A stretch of DNA of 64,000 nt from Onchocerca volvulus (Eukaryota; Nematoda; Chromadorea; Rhabditida; Onchocercidae): NCBI GenBank assembly GCA_000499405.2, contig HG738137.1, positions 26,719,928 to 26,783,927 of the forward strand. The letters are read 5' to 3'. Below are positions 51,555 through 64,000 of the stretch, piece after piece. A program made the position numbers and the translations under genes. The notes beneath the pieces were generated by a model. The model did not search any database. It was not told where the DNA came from and saw nothing but the letters and a program-made list of their open reading frames with translations. Each line of letters starts with the position of its first letter. Within the stretch, counting starts at the first letter, position 1.

Positions 51555-54143
51555 AAAGAAGGCATCTTCCGAGAACTAATTTCACTGATATTTAAATTAT
51601 TTCCATAAAATGGCCAACTTCCTAAGAGACACTCAATGAACAAGTGATAAAAGGGAATTTAATTACCTTGCAACTGCAAAAAATTTCATTTTGACAAAAG
51701 ATCATAACCATACTTCATGGAAATTTTTGAGGAAAAATTTGAAGTGAATTTTTGAATTTTAATTAAATTGCATGTGCTTGAATTGACACAATTGAAAATG
51801 GCGGTCGCACAGACTTGACATCATATACGACGGCCATGTAAATGAATTATAATGCCATTTCTTGAATTATTTCCTTTTTAATTCATCCATTCCAGAACAC
51901 TTTTTATTGTCCAATTGCCTTTAATCAACCAACAAATGACACTATTGTTTTGGATGGCTTCCAAAACTTTATCATATTATTTCCGAACTATCTTTATCAT
52001 TGCAAATGAAATACTCAAAATAGAATCTATGAAAGGCTTTTATATATATAATAAATGCAGTCAGAATTGAAAAAAAGTTTCAAAATTGTGCTCAAATTTC
52101 AAAAATTCAAATGCTGAAATTAAGAGATGTTTAAAGGAAAACAGAATATACTAAATGAAATAGAATCTAAAGTATCATATATTATTAATAAATATTATAT
52201 AGCGAGGACTTTATAAATGACTATAAATGATTTTGACAATGAAAGTAATAATTAATCAGAGATTCACGATATTTTTTTTATTATTTGCTGAAAACTCAAT
52301 TAGTTTGTTAATTATTTTTACGCATAAATTTTGTGAAAATTTTCAAAAAGTTTCAAAGTGAAAATTTTACATGTCTATCAATAAAACTTGAAAATAGAAC
52401 ATAAAAAATGACACATTGTTAGCGGATGAATCATCGTTTAAAATAGCTGATCGATGGGGACACCATTAAAATAGACGAAAGATAGTTTGTAAATTTAGGC
52501 GAGAAAATTCGATCATTTTGTTAAGCAAAGATTGTCCACACATTTTGCTTCTCATTGAAGAATGAAAAGGAATATTTCATTTCAAAAAATGAGACGAAAT
52601 GAAACTGGGAAGAAAAAAGAAATTCGATTCATTTTTTTAATAATTCAAAGATCAAAAAAAAAAAAAAAAAAATGCTAATATTATTGAAATGGGAAATTGA
52701 GTAAGTTGAGAAATTAAGGAATTCAATTTTTTAGAAATTAAGAATGTGATAGTATGATTAGTGTGGGACAGACTACAGAAATCGATGTCGATAATTTGTC
52801 ATGATATGGAATCAATTAATATCACTTAACTTTCCAGAAGAATTTAAGTAAATCTGAAAAAAAAAAGTTTTTTCCCTGATGAAAAGTGTTTTTGGAGTGA
52901 AATAAATCACGATTAATTGAATTTAACTAGCGATTTACTCGAGTTTGAAACAATTTAAAAATATATGAAAAAAAAAAAAAAAAAAGAAAAATGAGAAGGA
53001 TGAAAGGTCATGAAAGTGTGAAATTGGTTTGTAGATGAGGTACACACATTACCTAGCTATCCTAACATCTGTTTTCTGCTCAATACAAGATATTGTTGAG
53101 TTTTCCTCCTGCATCTTGCAATGGAGAGAAATATATATGTTAGACTGCAGCTTGCAATGTTTTGACATAGGAATGAAGCCGAGAAAGAATTTAATTCAAT
53201 GAAAAAAATGAAGAGAAACAAGCTTTAATTCAGTGAAAAGTAAACTTGGAAGCATACGAACATACAGATAGGAGAAGGCAGGATAGGATGACATTAATGC
53301 TTTGCGTTCTCGAGAAAAAAGAAGGACATCGAAAATCGAGAAAAGCAATGACCTGCCGTTATTCCATTCCCATATTATAATGATTAATCACTTTTCTTTT
53401 TTTTTTCCTAGATAGTACAATGATATGAGCAAGCAAGCTTGCATTATTTCTCGTGTCTCTCGCTTTTATCAATGAATGATAGTAATATTTATGATAAAAA
53501 TTGATAAGAATTTCAATTTTTTTTCATTCAATTTTAGCCTTGACCAGTTGAATATATGAAAATGCTGCAAAAAAACGAAGAATGATTAATCAAAAGAAAT
53601 GAATATACTTAACTGTCGTAATAATTGTTGATCAGCAATAACCAGTATCATTGAATAATCATTAGCAACAATTAAAAAAATTCACAAATATTTGAACTCT
53701 GTTCTCTCAATGAAAGATCGAAATTCTCGCATATGTTAGAATAAATTTTTTTTTTTTTTAGCTCCTAAAATATATAAATTGTAGATAATTTTAAGCTTGT
53801 TTTTGTAAATTTTCACCTCTCACAACATTACGTCATTTGGAGGCATAAACATTTGTTCACGAATTCTTCATTCGTTTTATCAATTTGATCATATCTATTC
53901 TCCTTGAAGACATTACATTCTTCGCCGAATTAGCTAATTTCATCATCCTAATAATCATCGATCTTAACTCATAATTCTCTCGATTACATTTACCAAATAT
54001 TAATTTTGAAGGATATCGATTTCCCCCGAGAATAGTATCATATAATCATGCTAATATTCATACCACTGTGCTATTGCAACAGTTTATTACCACTAACACA
54101 AGCAAAATTATTTATTTCAAGATATATTTGGCATTGAATAAAG

Positions 54144-54149
54144 TTTATT
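54144..54149 (-). terminator. Poly(A) signal of the BTBD8-like gene
   Basis: AATAAA on the minus strand, 25 bases after the TAA stop at 54175. Confidence 0.6.
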
Positions 54150-54174
54150 AGTAAATGATCACATTGTTAAAAAA

Positions 54175-57100
54175 TTATCCCCGCACTTTTGAAGTGATCT
54201 TTCGAGGGGAATTTAAATTTCGCGATAATTTCATCGAACTCTGTTGCTCTCTTTGTTGAGATTGTTGTCGTGGCTTGGATTGTTCCTGTCAAATAATAAT
54301 TCATCAATTTTTGACAGAAATTATTAGCAGGTTTCTTCTTTAAATATCAAATATTTTTTGTTAAGTATGAATTAAGTCATTGAAATTAAATGGAATTTTT
54401 TTTTTCGGCATCATTTGCTTATAAATAAAAGTGGTTTTATCATTGAAAATTTCTTTTTTTTTTAGGTTTTATTTTCCAAAATTAATGAATATCCTTTCTT
54501 TCAAATATATATTCTTTATAAATTCTCCATAAATTGTAGCCATCATCTATTATTCGGAGAGACAAAAGCATCTTTCATGAAATTAATGTTAAGAATACTT
54601 GGAAAATATCCAATAGTTTAAAATTTCAAGAAAAAGTGCCTTTTTTGAAGAATCAATATGACGGTGTTTTGATTTCTCAGTTACGATCGAAGAATCATCT
54701 GATGATGCAGTTACTGAGGTACGGATTCCGGCATGAATTTGCGCGGATGGCACTTTTGATAATGTTGGGGACAGAGGCACCTTAACAGCAGGTTTCTTTA
54801 TTCTATGTGAAATACTTGCTGGTGATTCTGAATTACCTCTTGCATTTTTCGCCTTATTCTGAAATTAAAAAAAAAATTTTTTTCGATATGGAATTTTCAG
54901 AAAATCTGAGAATTGGCTACAAGAAACAAATTGATCGAGTTGTAAAATGGAAGTTAACCTGGTTTCCATGAGTTAAAACACCACTTGCTCCTCTTGCAAC
55001 TGATTCCGATGTGATCTGAGTTTGATTCTGCTTCACCATGGGTCTTACTACTGACTTCGGCTTATTTGTTACCTGTAAAAACTTTACCTCAAAGTTTTTT
55101 TGATATTTCAAACGGATCAACCTTATTTTAATAATTAAAAAATTATTATAGGCTTGCTGCCAATTGTCGCTGAAATCGCGAGGAGTATAAGAAAATAACT
55201 GATTCCTGATTTTCAAATGATTGTTAATTTTATCGGATGTGAATGTTCCTTTATTTATAGGTCAAATGGCTTTGTACTTTATTCTTTTGTTGTAGTCTAG
55301 ATTACGCGCCAAAAAAAGGACGCGCTCTCAGGCGCTAAAAATGGCGCCTCATTGTGAATCAAATTCTAGCGGGATCTTCCCTCTATAAATAAGAAGAGGG
55401 TCCTGACTATGGGTTCATTGTCAAAGGATGTGCTACCGCGAGCTGAATTGGTGGTGTTGATATTGTGTTTGTAGTGTACTGTCGCGTTATCATATTTTAT
55501 AATAAAGGTTTAATTACCCAAGTTTGAGGTTTCGAGAACAACACAACAAGAAAGAAGAATTCTCAGTAATTGTCACGGTTAAGAAGATCGGTGACAATTC
55601 TAGAACCCACAATTATTGTCACGGTCATAGAAGATCTGCGACAATAATTAAGCTTTAATAATCAAGCTTCATCCGAACAAAGATCTAAATCAAATGGCTC
55701 AAATCTTCAGACAATTGATATAGATGCTTAAGGCTAGTAATAGACAGATATTAGTAAAGAACTTCAGGAAAATTTTAAAATTCCTCTATTTAACATTCCT
55801 ATAATTAATTAACTAATTTAATTTAAAGCTAAATGAATATCCGAAGTTTTTCTGGTAACATCAAATCAATCAAAAATTAACCTTTTCAGACGTCAAAAGT
55901 GGCGTTTTATCGATATTTGGTAAAGCCATCTGATTTTGCATTGGTGCAATTATTGTATGCGTTTTCTGCCGTTCAAAAGACTGTCAAAAAATTTTTTGTT
56001 AAAAATACGAAGTTTTGAATTCTATTCAAAATATCAAACAAAATGATGCATAGCGGATTTTTTATTATTGGAATTACTTAATAAAGTTTAAACTATATGT
56101 AATTCTGAATAAGCCGAAACAATAAAAGTAATTATGAGCAGAAATTGTTCGCATAGAAATAGCAATACTAAAAAAAGTATTGCATGAATTATATGGATTA
56201 AATTGAATTGATTCTATTCGTTTCCACGTAAAAACTTAAAATGAACAAAAAGATAATTGATAAATAATAGACCTTAAGGTGGCTATCATCATAATGTTTT
56301 TCATTTTTCGCTGAATTGCTCATTGAAGCTGTTGACAAGTATCGTTTGTCATCTGTCTTCCTGTCTGTAATTCGCTCTTTTCGTCGTGGAATTTTTGTTT
56401 TACTTGAGTTCAAATCCAAATTTCGGTCCATTTGACGTAATGTTGAACGATTAGCATGTTCTTTCATACTCTGAGCTCTTCTGTGCATCTAAAACAAATA
56501 AATTATTGTCATGAAATAGTAGAAAGTATTGAAATGCTTAAAATTTTGTTGGAAAAATTTCATCATAACGAATGAATAAATTACCTTATCCTGCATCGGA
56601 TCGATAGCACATTGTAGTTCGTACGGTTCATGCTCCTCCACTACCTGTATCAATCATTGAATGAAAGATAATCACTTGAATTGAATTAATCAGAAAGATG
56701 AACTGCAATCAGCTACCTTTTCACATAAGGAAAATGGTCGTGATCGATCCAACGATCGAGCTCTTTCCTTGTTATTGGCATCATTTTTTGCTGCTGTACC
56801 AGCACTGGAAGATCGTTTGTATTTCTGTAATGAATTCAGATTTTCAAAGTATTCAAAGTTCGTCGAAATTCAGACTAAAACAAATATTGTTTACAAATGT
56901 CCTTAAATAATGTATATCAAAATGAATAATGTTTAAATAACATAAACATACTTTGTTTAGACTGGAAAATTTAGGTGGCGGAGCTCTGGCTTCTCGCATT
57001 TCCACAAACAAACCATCTGTAACAATATTACTGTAATAATTATTTCGCGGTGTTTTCTAAGCATCATACTTCAGTTTAAATTTTAAATATCACAATTTAC

Positions 57101-60100
57101 TATCAAAATAAAGTTGAAATAATGTAGCTTTGAAGCCAAAAGATAGAAGATTTGAGATGCAAAAAGTTGAAAAACGATACGAACGTTCATGTATGCGACA
57201 CTGTTCTTCTGCACTCAACAGATTCCACGTTTTGGCCTTCACAACAGATGCCGCATAATGTAACAGATGTTTGTCGGTTAAGTCATATAATCGTCGAATC
57301 AATGTTATGAATCGCTGCAATCAATATATTTGATTATGCCGACAATTCTCACTATTCCTGCTAAGACTCTTATCTTGAGTCTGAATCGTGATCATAGGAT
57401 ACTTTGTAATATCCAATATAAGGTATAATTAATCGATATTCTAAGTTTGTTAAGTGGAAACTGCTTAGAAAAAATGTCACAATAAAAAGTGAGAAATGGA
57501 AATAAAGAAATAATATCCACATCAAATGCCAATTGATATCACGCAAGACGGGAAATAATGATTTCAATCCAAATCAATAACTTACTGGATTCCACTGATC
57601 GTGAATTATTTGCCGTGTAGGATTTTTATATACTAATTCTTGATTATCAATAATTTTCAGAAGATCCCTAAGATTCAGATACGTCTGTATCGCAATATCA
57701 GCTGATAATATATGCACCAATGGCGGAAATATATCCTCCAACATCATCAGATTCAATGCCAAACCCTGAGAATTTCAACAATAAAAAAGCTTAGATAGAA
57801 ATTATCTCTGACGTTTTAAATTTAATTTTTCAATTCCCAAAATATTTGCGAAAATTCTTGTTCATAAATTTTTTATTTTTGTAGAATATTTTCCTGAATT
57901 ATTTATGTTTTGAGAAACATTTCATTGTTAATAGTTATAATAGTTAGTTTTTTTCTATTGATCGAATACAGTCGACGCTATATACTTACTTTACCCTGTG
58001 CTTTAAAAGATTCTGATGCAACTACAAGATCGAATGACTGCAATAAGAATTCCTGGGCATATTCAATTAGATCGTTCACCAAACCTTGCACTACTTCTGC
58101 TACTGCAGCACTCGATTTTGATCGCGGTAATGATATCTAATCAAAAAAAATCAATCAACAATAATTCCATCCTTGTACGAAAAATCCAAATAATAACTAT
58201 AATTTATCGCAAATTACCAAAAAAAAAAAGGAAAAAAGGAAGAAAGGAAAAAAGGAAAAAAAAAGCAAAACAATTATTTGAAATTAAAGCAAAAGGAATG
58301 CACAAACCTGAAGTCTCTGACAACCCAACAATACATCTATCAAAGATTCCTCGTCCTGAATTTAAATTTACAAATTATTTCCGGAAAATTCCATGATAAT
58401 TTTTCAGGAAGTCAAAATTTTCTCTAATCTAGTTATAGAAATATCTATTTCATCAACTTATGTCGATTATTTCCCTTAATTAATACATTAACTCCCACAA
58501 TCGTTTGATCTCGTCTTCATTATATCTGCATGACCGAGTACAACTGGTCTGTATAAATAAAAATATAGATGTTCGTTTATTCAAAATCTTAAATCTCCGA
58601 AAATTCTTAAACACGCCTTATTAGTTCAAAGTCTTAGATCTTCGAAGATTCTAACGATTACTCTAAAATTTTGACATAATGTTGCATTCGAATACGCATA
58701 TGTTTTCATATACTTTTTATATACACGCATTGCTGAAGCTCAGCTTGATTAAGTGGAAAAAAAGAAAAGAGAAAGCGCACGTTCCTAATGTTGAGGAAAA
58801 AATTTAATAGTTTGTAATTTGGCTTTTAGTTTGGTTTGATTGGAGATTGATTCTTGCTATTGTGATCTGACAAGATCAGCAATAGCTATGAAGTGGTTTT
58901 CTGTGTCTTGTATGGAAGAGATGAATGCTGTTGAGAACGGTTTTACTGATTGATGTAATTCTTCGTAATAAACAATTATTAGCGAACATCCAAGAAAATC
59001 GATCGCTGGATTATTCTTTCCTTTGTCGCTGATAGAGAAGAATGTTATTCAAGTGAATTCTTGAATTATTGCTATTGTTGTGTTGCTTTGAACGTCGAAA
59101 TGGAACCCTTGGAACTCCGAGCTGTTGCTATTGCTGAGTCGATCTTTGTCGTTCATCTGTGAATTGAAGCGTTTTGGCGATAAACGCGTCACACGATCAT
59201 TAGTAATGTCACACGATCACTAGTGCAATAATTGTTCACAATAATTTCGATGACAATGACGTGATTAAATGTAGAAATAATTCGCGAACTTATGGATAGT
59301 GGTAATCTCTGCTCTATTTCCCACCTACTACCTTTAGTACTCTTTGTTTAAAATAATCTTGACAAGTACGACATTTGAAACTACGCTGCGCCACTTGGCT
59401 TTTAGTATTTCTTGTTCACAATAATTATCGTGGCTTATTTGACATCTTTCAACTTTCGCCCACAGCTAATATATATAATTTCGCAATAATTGTGAGTGTA
59501 CAATATTTTTAGTTGTTCCTTTGTCTGTGTAGAAAAATTGTCTGATGCCGATTCTAGAACAAGCAACATATAATTGTTCACGTAAGGAGCAATCCGTCTC
59601 TATATCCAAACCGTACAATTCTAAGGATTGACCCTGAGCTTTGTTGATGGCGATTTCAAACGCCAATCGAATTGCGAATTGAAATATCTTGAATTGAAAT
59701 GGCATATCTGTTGGAATCATAGGAAAGCGAGGAATAAGAACATCTTCACCTTTGAAAGGTCCTGTCAAGCTTATTTTCTCTACGGCAATGCTCATTTTTT
59801 TTTACTGCAACTGCGTGTCGTTGCAAAGTTTTGGCTAATATTTGATATTTCGCAACATGATAATTGGCAAGCCGATTTTCAATTGCAGTATGTGTGATGG
59901 CATACCTGGCAGATCGAGTTAATTCAAAAATTCTGTTGGATAATTAACCGTTTAGTTATCATCTGAGAATTATATGTAAATGCCTCGCTTTGAATGTTAG
60001 ACTGAATAATATTGTTAAGATCTTGTTATTGGCTGCAAGAATAGTTCGTTCAATCAGCCAATCGTGATTCTTATAATTGGTTTGAATATTGGGGAATACT

Positions 60101-63100
60101 TTTTTATTTGACATCATAAAATTCGCCCCGAGTCAAATCAACCGCTATCTTTCCACTCCCATTTTCTGATAATTGATGTGAAATTATCTCAGCTGATCGA
60201 TCGTTTTGTGGCTGAACATGCAAATTTGTAGTTAATTTTAATTCTTTACGTGTCGACACAAAGTAGAAGATTTTAGGTAAGCATTTATTCCAACCGCTGA
60301 TATCGATCGAGGAATTACAGGCAGTGTTTGCCTGAAATCTCCTATAAGCAATACTAATGCGTTCCCAAATGATCTGATGTTTACATGCAAATCTTGCAAT
60401 GATCGATCATCAGTAACTTCGAGCGATTTTTGCCATTGTACATTCATCCCAAACAATAAATTTGCATTTTTGCAATAATTTTCCCATGTCGGGTGCTTCA
60501 GAAATGTTGCACGTGGGAGTTTCGATGAATTGCATGTTTAATGGCAATTTCAAAGCGGGATGACCAATTTTTTCCACCTGGTAGCAATGTTGCAGCTATT
60601 CCGGACGATGCAGAGCTCGGGCTATGTGATTTTGGGATCGAATTGCTAATAGAATCAGTCTAATTAGGAAGGATCTGCTGTTTATCTTTGACGTCTTTCA
60701 GCTATTCTCAACCGTGCTCGCAACCCTGCATCCTCAAGTCTGGCTTCACGTCGCTCTGCTCGTATTTAAGTTATTCTTCGTCTTTTTCTCTCTTTCACTG
60801 ACGCCCGTTCTTCAGTTTGATTCGATATTAGTCATCGTTTTTTTTTTTTTTTTCTTTCAATTAATCATTATTTCCGCTCTACGAGCACGACTACCTAAGT
60901 TTGATCTTCTGCAAAGCATTGTTTGAATGAACTAAATCAAGTCGATTGCACGGAATGTTCTCAAAAAAAATGGACTGCCCTCGAAATTGCGAGCAGTCGA
61001 TTGCCCCGAACTGTCTTCAAAATTATTTGAGATGAGAATATCCAAGCAAACTGATCACTGGATTATTCTTTCATTTTATTGTACAGAAGAACAGAATTCT
61101 TTAACCGCCGATTTAGCTACTATGTGTCATTGGAAAACTATCGCTCTGTCGAATGTAGAAACTTCGAACTAAACTGTCTGTTAAACTCGAATTGCTGTCG
61201 AACTTGAAGTGATTTTGCTCCAAAATCCGGATCTTCCAAATCCTTTTGAGAACTCTTTCTCCATTCCTGATCTCCAGCGTATCGTTTTATGATTGGTTAA
61301 TCTCACTTTGTTTATCTGTTGATCGAACTTTTCAACGATAAACATGTTTATTCTAACGAGGAAGCAAATAAAAGTAGGTATATCTACATGGAAACACATG
61401 CCTATTTATGCAAAATTGTGTCAAATTTTTAAATCAATCGATGAAGAACTTAAAACGTTGTGTGGCAAAAAACAACGAATACTTACATTTTTATTTATAA
61501 GATAGATTTGGCACAAAATCTTCTAATTCAATTGAAATCGAAATGTTTTAAATTTGAAAAAAAAAAAAAAGAAAAAAATCCCTTACGAGTTCTTGAACAA
61601 TTGTTTCAAAACATTCTTTTTGCCAATATGGATTCAGATGCATGAACACACGACCTTTCCAGATTCGTGCAAAATGTTTTGCTTGCCAGGAGAGAGCCTA
61701 AATAGAACATTTTTGAAAAACTTTATTCAATATATGGAAAAAATGCATTTAAAAATAATTAGAAAACAACTGTGACTTCTTTGTAGAGAGGTTGTAACGA
61801 GCGTATAGCATTGAATTGTGGAAGAGCATCAAATATGGCCGATACACAGGTGGCACAAGGCTGCAAATATATTTCAGTTTTTTCTTTTTTCATTCGCTAC
61901 ATTTTCTATATCTTTGCGAAAATTCGTTCAGAACATTTTGAAGACGTAACGATTATAATTATCTCTAATCAATTTTCAATATTCAAAATTTCTTTTATTT
62001 TTGCATAAGAACCATAGTAACTGAAAAGCAACTTACTCGATGGAAGAAATGGCATTTGGTAGCTCGAAAATGAAGTAGAATAACTTGAGTAAGGTTTTCC
62101 ATATTCAAATGAGTGGCTAATGAAACAAGTTCCCAGATATCTACGTCTTCCCCGATCGATGTTAGGCCACCGTACAAAAATGATATAAAATAATGAACTG
62201 CAGTTCGAGAATACCTTAATTCTTGAACTTCATTAATCTTAACAAAGTAATATTCTGCTTGCATTAAATTATTTGTGAGCAATTTATAAAACCATTTGAT
62301 AGCCACTTTTAAATATTTCTATTTGATCGTCCTTTTATTTATTCATTTATCAGTCATGATTAAATGTATCTTTTATTGTCATTTGATAGTTAATAACTAT
62401 CAATTAATAAATTCATTCATTCATTTAAATAATACTCGTCTACCATTTTTTTTTTACTGTCATCTCCATATTTCCATCAAAACACAAATGCTATTTCAAA
62501 GTGCATTCCCAATTTCGGCTCTGTCATTCATTTCTCTTAACAGATGGATTCAACAAATTAATTGACAACTTACCCTTTCAATTCAATGAATTCACATTGT
62601 CGTTTCACCAAATGATCTTTGAAATATGGACATGTGGCTGATAAAATACATCTAAATTATTGATATGATCATAAAAAGATCAATTTTAATATTTGGACAA
62701 AAACAGAATAAATTCGTTTAAGATGTCTCAAAAATACCTTAAAAAGGATCTTTCAGAAAAGATTTCTTCGGAAAAATTAGAAATATGTAAGAAAATAAAT
62801 TTCTTAGTAGTTGATAGTTATGAAGTTGTCATCAAGATGTCAAGAAAAAATCGACAAACCGATGTGCAAACAGCTCTCCATTATCAGTTTTGATAACAAC
62901 ATCTGTATCGATATTATTGAGGTACATATTTAAGAGGTCCGCTGCTAATTTGCATGAAGGAGTTTTATCACCAGTACACATTGACACTAAAATATTTTTT
63001 AATTAATACAGTACTTTTATTAATTTCAATGATATAAATTTGAAAATTAATGATCAATAGATGATTGAAGTAGCACTTCCTTTTGTTACATTATTGATCA

Positions 63101-64000
63101 TAATAAATCGAAATATGGCAATTAAATTCGGTTCATCCAAGTTTATTTACAATTAGTTTGTTTATTCCTGAATTTATGTGACAAAAAAATTTCCAAATAG
63201 ATCAAATCAATAGTTGTTATACCCTCATGATTAGGTGTTAGATCAATGGATGTCAATGAATTTAATGATGTCATCGATAATCTTTTGGCCATTATTGCAC
63301 GACCACGAATACTTTCTGGTCCTGGAGCACTCTGCCACATTACAGGATCGGCATCATCTGAAAGTTTCAGCAGGAAATAGGCCCAATAATCGGATTTAAT
63401 TTCTAAACTTCTATCTGGAAATCAGTTTACTTTCATAAATGCGGAAAAAGCAGTGCTGGAAAGAAATAGATTTTAAGAACTGAACTGAAATAAGCGAATA
63501 ACCTTCTAAGCCAACAAACATCTGAAATATATGCTTCTTTTGAACAGATTCCGCCAAAGTATCATCATTAGTAGGTGTAGTGTTGTCACTTGTTTCAGCA
63601 AATTTATTTACGCAAATGAATGAAGCTGAAATACTGATGCTTTCTTAAAATTAAAATTACGAACGAAATCGTGCGAAATAAAGCAACAAAATATAAATAA
63701 GCATGCAATGCGGGAAAAATAAATTATTAGGAATTTTTAAAAAATTCAAAATTCCAAAATAATTTCCAAACAGTTTTATGATGATTTGAGAGGAATTTTT
63801 AAAAATAACAGAGAGAAAATAACATACGACTAGGTACGTTTTCTTTCAATTGCCGTTCACTGGAATCTTCTCGGATGGATGTGGAACAACTTCCACGTAA
63901 TTCCGACGACGATACCGAGGCAAACATCGATGATTCCATGACAGCTAATTCTTGAAATGATGTCATTTTCAGCAATCGGCCAGCATTTTCCGTTGCCGTA
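54175..64000 (-). CDS. btbd8: BTBD8-like BTB-domain protein, 5' partial
   Basis: Vertebrate BTBD8 is linked to AP-2 and clathrin-dependent vesicle recycling. Exons: 64000-63828, 63625-63503, 63357-63223, 62986-62860, 62637-62574, 62214-62037, 61860-61777, 61697-61587, 58355-58308, 58136-57990, 57765-57586, 57314-57185, 57016-56952, 56824-56717, 56644-56585, 56488-56273, 55980-55882, 55072-54959, 54858-54685, 54285-54175; about 800 residues. The BTB fold reads [38 protein letters not shown] and [10 protein letters not shown]. Then come BACK-like helices ([10 protein letters not shown]) and the family block [11 protein letters not shown]. The tail is basic, Ser-rich and probably disordered. One join (62860/62637) is out of phase and lacks about four residues before ATCPYF; a microexon of about 14 bases would fit but was not found. 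Family assignment rests on the BTB and [15 protein letters not shown] match from memory. Confidence 0.85.
55288..55660 (+). mobile_element. Solo LTR / LTR-retrotransposon 5' fragment in a BTBD8-like intron
   Basis: A GC-richer block with an ordered TATAAATA box (55384-55391) and AATAAA (55501-55506) on the plus strand, starting near TGT and ending near ACA (about 55538-55548), as in LTRs. It is followed by a leader with two tandem stem-loops. No gag/pol coding follows. Exact ends and target-site duplication were not resolved. It is antisense to the host gene. Confidence 0.5.
55568..55649. repeat. Two tandem homologous stem-loops after the LTR
   Basis: Stem 1: AATTGTCAC (55568-55576) with GTGACAATT (55591-55599). 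Stem 2: AATTATTGTC (55611-55620) with GACAATAATT (55640-55649). Both loops share ACGGT...AGAAGATC, so one arose by duplication of the other. Confidence 0.85.
59192..59226. repeat. Short tandem repeat in Helitron copy B
   Basis: GTCACACGATCA(T/C)TAGT occurs twice in a row. Confidence 0.7.
59466..60456 (-). pseudogene. Pif1-like helicase remnant of Helitron copy B
   Basis: Two separate frames. 60456-60238 includes the helicase motif III block [15 protein letters not shown]. 59795-59466 holds [29 protein letters not shown] and the motif VI block LYVACSRIG. Stops and frameshifts separate them, and the N-terminal nucleotide-binding region is missing. It lies in the same direction as the host BTBD8-like gene but has no splice signals joining it. 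Confidence 0.8.

Larger units (their letters stand above)
48028..54143. other. Gene-free 6-kb intergenic region
   Basis: AT-rich with many long A and T runs (for example 50680-50700, 52655-52672). No conserved coding region. It should contain the KCC promoter at its left end. A 118-codon minus-strand frame at 51198-51554 is the only sizeable ORF. Confidence 0.6.
58540..61440 (-). mobile_element. Decayed Helitron-type element (copy B) inside a BTBD8-like intron
   Basis: It fills most of the 3.2-kb intron 58356-61586. The left part from about 58550 matches copy A from 6450 (TCAAAATCTTAAATCTCCGA). It carries Pif1 helicase blocks (59466-60456, minus), an Arg/Ser-rich stretch on the plus strand (about 60715-60830) and two copies of the 60-base module (58981-59044, 61029-61092). 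The order of parts differs from copy A. Ends are approximate. Confidence 0.7.

Noticed and set aside
58016..58396. 126-codon plus-strand ORF
   Set aside because: It is antisense to two well-supported BTBD8-like exons, with a Lys-rich middle from an A/G-rich intron.
1..64000. CRISPR array, bacterial operon, rRNA or tRNA genes
   Set aside because: No regularly spaced repeat array, no operon of bacterial genes beyond the gatA fragment, and no convincing tRNA or rRNA folding was seen by eye. A tRNAscan run would settle tRNAs.

Overview
The window is eukaryotic, AT-rich DNA that fits a parasitic (spirurid/filarial-type) nematode. The signs are many small exons with TTTCAG-type 3' splice sites, splice acceptors a few bases upstream of start codons (as expected for spliced-leader trans-splicing), an MSP-domain gene, and nematode-style homologues of conserved animal genes. 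The species is not determined. Gene models below were assembled by hand from splice sites and phase.

Left part (+ strand): 193-14112 carries most of a discoidin-domain receptor (DDR) kinase gene whose 5' end lies outside the window. It has a discoidin domain, a second DDR-type extracellular domain, a TM helix and a kinase-like domain with HRD and DFG both lost. One of its introns holds a decayed Helitron-type insertion (about 6420-8640). From 14126 to 17100 there is no host gene, but at 15685-15920 (- strand) lies a frameshifted 5' fragment of a bacterial, Rickettsiales/Wolbachia-like gatA gene. A GC-rich, microsatellite-laden stretch (17130-18133) looks like the promoter and untranslated first exon of a GMEB-type SAND-domain transcription factor (CDS 19106-22747).

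Middle (22.7-37.4 kb) is gene-poor. It holds nested hairpins, a 0.6-kb segmental duplication, one or two tiny candidate secreted-peptide genes, and a three-exon MSP-domain gene (33412-34636).

Right part (- strand): a complete 29-exon K-Cl cotransporter (KCC/SLC12) gene runs 48027 to 37365. After a 6-kb gene-free gap, a BTBD8-like BTB-domain gene runs from beyond the right edge to 54175. Its introns contain a second Helitron remnant (about 58540-61440) and an LTR-like fragment (about 55290-55660).

The host genes have no obvious pathway link. Main points for a second look: the gatA fragment (lateral transfer), the pseudokinase DDR, replacement of the first inhibitory KCC phospho-threonine by Asp, a heat-shock-element palindrome in the GMEB leader intron, and several strong hairpins and duplications in non-coding DNA.
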